Shown piece after piece: positions 1 through 5,097 of a stretch of 7,809 bases of DNA. The stretch is from an uncultured Campylobacter sp. GTDB lineage: Bacteria; Campylobacterota; Campylobacteria; Campylobacterales; Campylobacteraceae. The position numbers and the translations under genes were made by a program. The stretch spans positions 1 to 7,809 of the forward strand of contig NZ_CALHHT010000171.1 in the NCBI RefSeq assembly GCF_938031315.1, written 5' to 3'. The notes beneath the pieces were generated by a model. The model was not told the DNA's origin and ran no database searches. It worked only from the letters and a program-made list of their open reading frames with translations. Position 1 is the first letter of the stretch. Each line of letters starts with the position of its first letter.

Positions 1-33
1 TGTTGTGGCAAATGCTCGCAGAGAAATGATGCT

Positions 34-90
34 AAATTTTATTAAAATTTCCCCTGCGCGGCGGTTTCGTTAAAATTTTACTCGCGCGAG
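34..90. repeat. Cluster of three palindromes
   Basis: AAATTTTA-T-TAAAATTT (34-50) is a perfect inverted repeat around one central base. Further on, two perfect 10-bp palindromes lie directly side by side: TAAAATTTTA (71-80) and CTCGCGCGAG (81-90). Short palindromes are common in this genome's gaps, so a specific function is not shown. They could be protein-binding sites or a remnant of a transcript end for a gene left of the window. Confidence 0.45.
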
Positions 91-180
91 CCTCCGCAAT
101 GGAATATGAATATTTGCAAAGAAGTGATAAACCTCCGTAAAACGCGACGAGTGCCTCTAGGGCGAGCATTTCTAAAATAA

Positions 181-229
181 AGCGCGAGTAGTGGATGAAG
201 TTTGGAATTCAAAGCTCGCGCTCTTTGAA
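181..229 (+). other. Possible RNA hairpin with pseudoknot pairing
   Basis: TTCAAAG (208-214) and CTTTGAA (223-229) form a perfect 7-bp stem. The whole 8-base loop, CTCGCGCT (215-222), is the exact complement of AGCGCGAG at 181-188, so an H-type pseudoknot or alternative pairing is possible if the region is transcribed. No promoter, start codon or known RNA family was recognised. GC-rich words of this kind recur in the window, so chance is a real alternative. Confidence 0.25.
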
Positions 230-320
230 GTTGCTGTAAAGATAAGCGGGTGGCGGCCAGTAAAGCTTTAGAATTTAAGGCTGCTTGTGATAAAACGAGA
301 AAAATTTTACGAAGTAGGGC

Positions 321-326
321 TATAAT
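321..326 (+). promoter_or_regulatory. -10 box for the NAD(P)H oxidoreductase gene
   Basis: A perfect TATAAT lies 32 bases upstream of the ATG, so transcription would begin near 333 and give a leader of about 26 bases. No -35 hexamer is seen at the usual distance, which fits Campylobacter sigma-70 promoters, where the -35 is poorly conserved and replaced by AT-rich DNA (here around 298-308). A ribosome binding site AAGGA (349-353) follows. Confidence 0.65.
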
Positions 327-358
327 GCGCCCCGCAATTTCAAATTTAAAGGATAGAA

Positions 359-889
359 ATGAAAACTCTCATTATTTTAGCTCATCCAAATATCGCAGAC
401 TCGCTCGTAAACCGCCACTGGAGGGATGCCGTGCTAGCACATCCCGATAAGTTCGAGCTTCACGATCTTTACGCGCTTTATGCGGATTTTAAAATCGATG
501 TGGAAAAGGAGCAAAAACTGCTCGAAAGCCACGATAAAATCGTGCTTCAGTTTCCGTTTCGTTTTTCAAACTGCACGCCGCTTCTTAAGCAGTGGTTTGA
601 GGATGTTTTTACGCGCGGCTGGGCTTATGGCACAGAGAGCGGCAGTAAGCTTAAGGGCAAAAAATTTGCGCTTGCGATCTCACTTGGCGCGACCGAGGCA
701 AACTACTCTAAAAACGGCATTGTGGGCTTTAGCGTGGATGAGGTGCTAGCGCCATTTAAAGCTACGTTTAATTTCGTCGGCGCAACGACTATGCCTAATT
801 TCGTCTCATACGGCTTTACATACGATAAAAGCGAGCAAGCCGTAGAAAATAGCGCGAAAAATTATATAAAGTATTTAAATAAGCTTTAA
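359..889 (+). CDS. NAD(P)H-dependent oxidoreductase, flavodoxin-like fold (KefF/YwrO/MdaB type)
   Basis: This is a predicted cytoplasmic FMN-dependent NAD(P)H oxidoreductase that would pass electrons to quinones or similar acceptors. The 176 residues match the usual length of KefF-type members. Visible family marks are the N-terminal strand and phosphate-binding loop ILAHPN..(D)SLVN (6-18), the signature block LQFPFRFSNCTPLLKQWFED with FTRGWAYG (63-91), which in this family lines the flavin and quinone pocket, and ISLGATEANYSKNG (107-120), equivalent to the 'TTGG..Y...G' loop of relatives. No signal peptide or membrane segment is present. The ATG at 359 is supported by AAGGA five bases upstream and a TATAAT promoter. 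The gene appears monocistronic, with a 279-base gap before pyrB. No potassium-efflux gene (kefC) is next to it, so a KefF role is not supported. The exact substrate cannot be read from the sequence; quinone or nitro-compound reduction is typical of the family. Confidence 0.9.
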   Translation: MKTLIILAHPNIADSLVNRHWRDAVLAHPDKFELHDLYALYADFKIDVEKEQKLLESHDKIVLQFPFRFSNCTPLLKQWFEDVFTRGWAYGTESGSKLKGKKFALAISLGATEANYSKNGIVGFSVDEVLAPFKATFNFVGATTMPNFVSYGFTYDKSEQAVENSAKNYIKYLNKL

Positions 890-910
890 ATTCTTTGCTT
901 TTATAGCTGC

Positions 911-962
911 CCGCTACGCGTAAAGCTTTAAAATTTTACGTAAGCGGCGCGATGGATTTTTT
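911..962 (+). terminator. Possible transcription terminator after the oxidoreductase gene
   Basis: An imperfect hairpin pairs CCGCTACG...TAAA (911-924) with TTTACGT.AGCGG (935-947): about 12 pairs with a 2-base bulge on the left and a 1-base bulge on the right. A run of six T follows at 957-962, but some 10 bases after the stem, so this is not a textbook intrinsic terminator. Its place just downstream of the stop at 889 is what supports it. Confidence 0.3.
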
Positions 963-980
963 AAAATTTTCGCTCAAGAA

Positions 981-1088
981 GCTCAAATTTAATCCCAAAA
1001 TTTTTAAATTTTACCCCGAAATTCCGCTCGCGCTTCGTATGCGAACTCAAATGAAATTTCAAGCAAAATTTCGCGTCTAAATTTGAGC
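981..1088. repeat. 11-bp inverted repeat upstream of the pyrB promoter
   Basis: GCTCAAATTTA (981-991) is matched exactly in inverse by TAAATTTGAGC (1078-1088), with 86 bases between. The interval also contains the 10-bp palindrome TGAAATTTCA (1052-1061). The whole 890-1168 gap is dense in AAATTT (about ten copies by eye). No gene is visible here. The arms end about 40 bases before the -10 box, so a looping operator is conceivable but not shown. Confidence 0.4.
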
Positions 1089-1097
1089 CCCGCTCTT

Positions 1098-1134
1098 AAA
1101 TTTTAAAATTTTATCAGAGATTTTTTTATACAAT
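1098..1134 (+). promoter_or_regulatory. Promoter of pyrBC
   Basis: A -10 candidate TACAAT (1129-1134, within TATACAAT) follows a run of seven T (1121-1127), the T-rich block that takes the place of a -35 in Campylobacter promoters. Upstream lies a perfect 14-bp palindrome AAATTTTAAAATTT (1098-1111). Transcription would begin near 1141, leaving a leader of about 28 bases. A small imperfect hairpin around 1138-1152 (GGCTGAA paired with TTCGGCC) sits just before the ribosome binding site AAGGAG (1158-1163). No attenuator or PyrR-type leader is seen. Confidence 0.55.
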
Positions 1135-1168
1135 TACGGCTGAAATTCGGCCCAAAAAAGGAGAGGGA

Positions 1169-2098
1169 ATGTATAAGCTAAAGCATCTTCTTAGCGCGCA
1201 GGATCTGAGCCGCGAGGACATCTACGACTTCATCGATCTGGCGCGCGAGTTTAAAGCGCTCAACCGCAGCGATATCAAAAAATCTGACTCGCTTCGCGGT
1301 AAGACGGTCATCAACGCGTTTTTTGAAAACTCCACCCGCACCCGCACGAGCTTTGAGATCGCAGCCAAGCGCCTGGGCGCGGACACCATAAATTTCTCGG
1401 CTGCGGACAGCAGCACGAAAAAGGGCGAGACGCTGATCGACACCATCAGAAATATGCAGGCGATGCGCACGGATATCTTCGTGCTGCGCCACAGCTGCTC
1501 GGGCGCGGCGAAATTCGTCGCGGCCAACTGCGACGCATCGATCGTAAATGCGGGCGACGGGCTGAACGAGCACCCGAGCCAGGCGCTGCTGGATCTTTTT
1601 ACGATCAGCGAGCATAAGGGCAGGATCGAGAATTTAAACGTCGCGATCATCGGCGATATATTTCGCTCGCGCGTGGCTAGAAGCGACATCTGGGCGATGC
1701 GAAAGCTCGGCATAAACGTGCGGCTCTTCGGCCCTCCGATGATGCTGCGCGACTGCGACGCGTTTGGCTGCCCGATATGCAAAAGCGTAGAGGAGGCGAT
1801 CGAGGGGGCCGACGTCATCATTATGCTAAGAATTCAGCTCGAGCGGCAAGACGGCGAGCCGAGCTTCCCGAGCGTGCGCGAATACTCGAAATTTTTTGGA
1901 CTTACCGCTAAGAGAATGCAGGCGGCAAAAGAGGGCGTCATGATAATGCACCCCGGCCCGATCAACCGCGGCGTGGAGATCAACTCCGACGTAGCCGACG
2001 ATCCGCGCTATAGCTGCGTTTTAGATCAGGTAGAAAACGGCGAGGCGATGCGAATGGCGATACTTCATACGATAAATTTAAATAGGAGCGCACGATGA
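1169..2098 (+). CDS. pyrB: Aspartate carbamoyltransferase, catalytic subunit
   Basis: This enzyme makes N-carbamoyl-L-aspartate from carbamoyl phosphate and aspartate, the second step of pyrimidine synthesis, in the cytoplasm. The 309 residues are full length. The carbamoyl-phosphate loop STRTRTSFE is at 55-63, the lysine loop STKKGET at 82-88 (K85 corresponds to E. coli K84, reaching in from the neighbouring subunit), and HPSQALLD at 135-142 holds the catalytic histidine H135. The aspartate-binding domain has LRIQLERQD (220-228, with R221 and Q223), and the domain-hinge loop HPGPINRG is at 261-268. All expected active-site residues are present. The ATG is fixed by AAGGAG with 5-base spacing. 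The stop overlaps the pyrC start, so the two are probably translationally coupled. No regulatory-chain gene (pyrI) is visible, so a catalytic-trimer-based enzyme is likely, but the rest of the genome is unseen. Confidence 0.97.
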   Translation: MYKLKHLLSAQDLSREDIYDFIDLAREFKALNRSDIKKSDSLRGKTVINAFFENSTRTRTSFEIAAKRLGADTINFSAADSSTKKGETLIDTIRNMQAMRTDIFVLRHSCSGAAKFVAANCDASIVNAGDGLNEHPSQALLDLFTISEHKGRIENLNVAIIGDIFRSRVARSDIWAMRKLGINVRLFGPPMMLRDCDAFGCPICKSVEEAIEGADVIIMLRIQLERQDGEPSFPSVREYSKFFGLTAKRMQAAKEGVMIMHPGPINRGVEINSDVADDPRYSCVLDQVENGEAMRMAILHTINLNRSAR

Positions 2099-3375
2099 AA
2101 ATTTTGATAAAAAACGGCACGATCGTTAATCATAACGGCAGCGAGGAAGCAAACGTCCTGATCGAGGGCGATAAAATTTCAAAGATCACGCGCGAGTGTC
2201 CCGCCGCAGACCGCGTCATAGACGCTGCGGGCAAGCTCGTGATGCCGGGTCTTATCGATATGCACGTGCATTTTAGAGACCCGGGGCTTGAATACAAAGA
2301 CGACGTCATCAGCGGCAGCGAAACCGCGGTCGCAGGCGGCGTGACGACCTGCCTTCCGATGGCGAATACTAGGCCCGTAAACGATAACTCAAGCATCACG
2401 CGCGCGATGATCGCTAAGGCTAAACAGCGCGGGCTTATCGATCTATTGCCCATAGGCGCGATCTCGCAGGACTGCAAGGGCGCAAAGATCGTCGAGATGG
2501 GCGATATGCTGGAAGCCGGCTGCGTGGCCTTCAGCGACGACGGGCTGCCCGTGACCGACAGCTCCGTGATGCGACAGGCGCTCGAATACTCCGCGCACTT
2601 CGGCTCATTCGTGATAAATCACAGCGAGGATTGCTCGCTTTGCCACGGCGGCGTGATGAACGAGGGCAAAGTCAGCGCGATACTCGGTCTAAAGGGGATG
2701 GCGAGCGAAAAAGAGGAGATCATGATCGCACGCGATCTGCTGCTTGCCAAAAAGACGGGCGGGCACATCCACATCGCGCACGTAAGCTCGGCGTGGTCGC
2801 TAAAGCTCATCGAGCAGGCTAAGCGCGAGGGCATCCGCGTCACCTGCGAGGCTACGCCGCATCACTTCACCTTCGACGAGCGCGAGCTGATGGGATATGA
2901 TACGAATTTTAAAATGTCGCCGCCGCTTCGTACCCAAAGCGACGTGCAGGCGATCAGAGAGGCGCTTAAAAGTGGTCTGATCGACGCCATCGTGACCGAT
3001 CACGCTCCGCACAATACCGACGATAAATTTGTAGAATTCGACCACGCGCCGTTTGGAATTTTGGGGCTTCAAACCCTCGTGCCGCTTACGCTTCGGCTAG
3101 TAAACGAGGGCGTCATCGGTCTTGAAGACATGGTGCGGCTGTGCTCGTTTAATCCGGCTAAAATTTTAAATTTAAAGGACAAGGGCGAGATCAAAGAGGG
3201 CTTTTTGGCCGACGTCGCGATCATCGATCCGCAGATTTCCTACGTTTACGACGAGGCGCTAAATAAGTCCAAATCGCGCAACTCGCCGCTTTTCGGCAAG
3301 CAGCTTACGGGCGCTGCGGTATGCACGATCAAAAGCGGCCGCGTGGTCTATGAGTTTCCAAACGTCGTAGCGTAG
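2095..3375 (+). CDS. pyrC: Dihydroorotase, class I (zinc amidohydrolase)
   Basis: It catalyses reversible cyclisation of carbamoyl-aspartate to dihydroorotate, the step after PyrB. At 426 residues it belongs to the longer class I dihydroorotases, not the shorter E. coli PyrC class II. The metal site is complete: HVHFRDPG (57-64; H57 and H59), the bridging aspartate in FSDDG (D149), NHSED (H176), HIHIAHVSS (H229) and TDHAPH (301-306; D302). These sit two residues below the corresponding ligands I recall for the Bacillus anthracis enzyme. R61 in the HVHFRDPG motif and N91 in MANTRP (89-94) are typical substrate contacts. D149 taking the place of a carboxylated lysine is typical of the class. 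The ATG lies inside the pyrB stop (ATGA, 2095-2098), with AGGAG at 2084-2088. The product should be cytoplasmic and may associate with PyrB. No clear terminator follows. Confidence 0.96.
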   Translation: MKILIKNGTIVNHNGSEEANVLIEGDKISKITRECPAADRVIDAAGKLVMPGLIDMHVHFRDPGLEYKDDVISGSETAVAGGVTTCLPMANTRPVNDNSSITRAMIAKAKQRGLIDLLPIGAISQDCKGAKIVEMGDMLEAGCVAFSDDGLPVTDSSVMRQALEYSAHFGSFVINHSEDCSLCHGGVMNEGKVSAILGLKGMASEKEEIMIARDLLLAKKTGGHIHIAHVSSAWSLKLIEQAKREGIRVTCEATPHHFTFDERELMGYDTNFKMSPPLRTQSDVQAIREALKSGLIDAIVTDHAPHNTDDKFVEFDHAPFGILGLQTLVPLTLRLVNEGVIGLEDMVRLCSFNPAKILNLKDKGEIKEGFLADVAIIDPQISYVYDEALNKSKSRNSPLFGKQLTGAAVCTIKSGRVVYEFPNVVA

Positions 3376-3394
3376 GGCACTCGCGGCGTAGGGC
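3370..3394. repeat. Short direct repeat over the pyrC stop codon
   Basis: GCGTAGGGC occurs at 3370-3378 and again at 3386-3394 (16-base period). The first copy contains the pyrC TAG stop. This looks like a small tandem duplication; the second copy is non-coding. Confidence 0.4.
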
Positions 3395-4070
3395 TTGCGA
3401 TCGGCAGCTTGCGGACGAGCGGCATTCGTAGCATAAACGAAGCGATTGCTTCATTTTAAATTTAGCTAGTTTGGGCGCAACGGTTTGCTTTTAAAATTTT
3501 GCGGTGCGATCGGTTCATTTTAAATTTGGTGGCAGCGTAGGCGTGGCGACTTGTCTTTAAAATTTCATAGTGCGTTTTGCTCGGTATCGGCGCGATCTTT
3601 GATCCAGTAGCGCGATCGCCTTGCTTAAATTTAGTGGTAGTCCGGATATAGTAAACCACGTTTAAAATTTTACGGCGCGATTTTTTGGTCTAATCATGCG
3701 GAGCCCTGCGGCTAATTCGCTTTAAATTTTGCTGTAGCTCGGTGCGGCAACTTACTTTTAAAATTTAATGGTGCGAGCGCGATTGGAATTTATTTAAAGC
3801 GGTTTGTCGTTTTTGGAGTGCGCGCAAATTTAACGCACATCGCCTTGCCCGTGCCGCTCGTGGATTTCAGCTTCGGAATTTTACCGACATGCGCGGCATT
3901 TGTAAATTTATAACGGCGCCTTTTTCGATATGGTCGCTGCTTTTAAAATTCCACGCTCGCGGCGCCTAATTTTATCGTAGCTAGATTTCTGCGCCGTGCG
4001 TGAATAATCCGCCGCATGAATGTAAGCATCTAAATTTAAAGATATCTATAAATGGCGAAGCGTATCTATC
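3376..4070. repeat. Gene-free gap made of degenerate AT-palindrome / GC-rich repeats
   Basis: No credible gene is seen in these 695 bases. TTTAAATTT-like cores recur every 30-70 bases (near 3454, 3489, 3518, 3556, 3625, 3661, 3721, 3756, 3787, 3826), separated by GC-rich words. Four copies fit TTTAAAATTT-N3-GGTGCGA: 3489-3509, 3556-3574, 3661-3680 and 3757-3776, with the first and last identical outside N3. A second pair, 3442-3463 and 3506-3527, matches at 20 of 22 bases. Further on, GGCGCC occurs twice (3915-3920 and 3961-3966). The units are too irregular for a CRISPR array or a satellite. The stretch could be a decayed gene, an expanded intergenic repeat, or an untranslated RNA. No start codon with a ribosome binding site opens a protein-like frame on either strand. 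Confidence 0.5.
4047..4052 (+). promoter_or_regulatory. Possible -10 box for the 332-residue gene
   Basis: TATAAA, after an AT-rich run with AAATTTAAA (4032-4040), lies only 19 bases before the GTG at 4071. Transcription would begin about 4059-4060, leaving almost no leader and no room for a proper ribosome binding site. Either this is not the promoter, or translation starts further downstream. Confidence 0.25.
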
Positions 4071-5069
4071 GTGCGTACTGCGCTAAAATCAGCTCTGCGC
4101 GGCAATCCTAAGCCGCTGCCGCAAGATCAAAAATATATAAAATATTTAAATTTTGAGTTTGCAAAGGAGCATTTCCGCACCGCAGAGGGTATGAGCCGTG
4201 CAGCGCAGGACGGCGTAAACGACGCAAGTAAAGCTGCGGAGCAAAAAGATGCGTACGGTGCAGTGCAGAGCAGTGCGATGGACAAAACTGCCGAGAGCGG
4301 CGGTGCAGCGGAGCAAAAGCGCGCGAACAGCAAAGAAGCGGCAAATGAAAAAGCGGCGAGAAAAAAAGGCGCCGACGAAAGCACGGGCTTGCCACTTTTG
4401 CAAAAAGCGCGCGAGTTTTTTATCGGTCGGCTCGCGCAAGAAGGGCGAGGGGACGAGCCTGCCTCCGCACGGCGGCGTCGGATAGAGCAGTGCCTAAAGC
4501 TCGGTTTGAAGGACGCGGGGCTTAGTATTTTAACTTTCGTAAAAGATAGAGCGCTTTTGGGATTTTCGGGGATGAACGTAAACGGCATCGTCTGCCGCTT
4601 TGAGGACTTTGACAGCATTTTTGTGCCGCAGTGGAAGTATGATTGCGATAAAAATGGCTGGTGCGTGAAATACGTCGAGCGCCTTTGGTGCGGGATGCCG
4701 CGGGATGCGCTAAACGCGCGCGATAACAGCGCAGAATTCGGGAATGTTTTAGTGCAAATTAGGGATTTTGCGAGCAAGATAGGCTGCGAAAACTTTGCGC
4801 AGACGTTTGATAATGCGCTTAAGACGCTGCGGGGCGAAGTCGCTGTAGGCGAGTATTACGCCGTTTCGTTTGCAGCGCTGCCGCAGCCGAGCTTGAGGGC
4901 GTTTGCCGCGGCGGGGATCGCCGATGTATTCGGTGCGATGGGCTCTTGGGACGATGAGCCGCCGTCTATGGCGCAAGAAATGGGGCTCGGGGGCGAATAC
5001 GACCGCCTCTCGGACGAGCTCTTGGCGCAGAAAAACTTAGCGATTTTATTTGCGATAAACGGCTGGTAG
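4071..5069 (+). CDS. Hypothetical protein with low-complexity segment (function unknown)
   Basis: I do not recognise this 332-residue protein. Residues 15-36 (PLPQDQKYIKYLNFEFAKEH) look ordered. About 42-106 is an Ala/Lys/Glu-rich, low-complexity stretch with AAEQK at 55-59 and again at 79-83, probably a flexible linker or expansion. From 107 to 332 there is a globular-looking domain with many aromatics, four of its five cysteines at 141, 175, 192 and 198, and an acidic end FGAMGSWDDEPP (287-298) followed by helices running to a C-terminal Trp. That last motif resembles one I loosely recall from small uncharacterised bacterial proteins; no function follows. No signal peptide or membrane span is seen, so it is probably cytoplasmic. 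The start is uncertain: the GTG at 4071 has no good ribosome binding site, and ATG 4191 (residue 41), preceded by GAGGG, is the next in-frame choice. Base usage matches its neighbours. It converges on the reductase gene with a 28-base gap, so the two are not co-transcribed. Confidence 0.7.
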   Translation: MRTALKSALRGNPKPLPQDQKYIKYLNFEFAKEHFRTAEGMSRAAQDGVNDASKAAEQKDAYGAVQSSAMDKTAESGGAAEQKRANSKEAANEKAARKKGADESTGLPLLQKAREFFIGRLAQEGRGDEPASARRRRIEQCLKLGLKDAGLSILTFVKDRALLGFSGMNVNGIVCRFEDFDSIFVPQWKYDCDKNGWCVKYVERLWCGMPRDALNARDNSAEFGNVLVQIRDFASKIGCENFAQTFDNALKTLRGEVAVGEYYAVSFAALPQPSLRAFAAAGIADVFGAMGSWDDEPPSMAQEMGLGGEYDRLSDELLAQKNLAILFAINGW

Positions 5070-5097
5070 GGCTTTGGCACAAGAGCTAGAAAGCGCG

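Larger units (their letters stand above)
1..310. other. Gene-free stretch at the left edge
   Basis: No reading frame here has a start, ribosome binding site and protein-like composition. The first 70 bases are open in one + frame (ending at a TAA near 73) and could be the tail of an upstream gene, but nothing in the peptide is recognisable. The stretch alternates AT-rich palindromes and GC-rich segments, listed separately. No tRNA or rRNA pattern was seen. Confidence 0.5.

Noticed and set aside
250..450. 66-codon + strand frame overlapping the oxidoreductase start
   Set aside because: It runs across the -10 box and ribosome binding site of the real gene and into it out of frame. The peptide is unremarkable.
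1222..1821. 199-codon open frame on the - strand inside pyrB
   Set aside because: It is antisense to an intact, conserved pyrB with all its motifs, and its peptide has no family features.
3462..3659. 65-codon - strand frame starting with GTG in the gap after pyrC
   Set aside because: It is open mainly because the repeats read as KFK and ILK. There is no ribosome binding site and no recognisable domain, so I treat it as a by-product of the repeats.
3454..3800. Regularly spaced repeats suggesting a CRISPR array
   Set aside because: Unit spacing varies from about 29 to 69 bases, the repeats are short AT palindromes with degenerate flanks, and no cas gene is present.
3915..3966. GGCGCC followed by a T-run (3915-3925) as a terminator of pyrBC
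   Set aside because: The 6-base palindrome cannot form a stem with a loop by itself, the partner pairing is weak, and it lies over 500 bases after the pyrC stop.
4127..4777. 216-codon open frame on the - strand inside the 332-residue gene
   Set aside because: Its peptide is Ser/Ala/Phe/Cys-rich, as expected for the antisense reading of GC-rich codons, and it has no ribosome binding site. The + strand frame has better composition.
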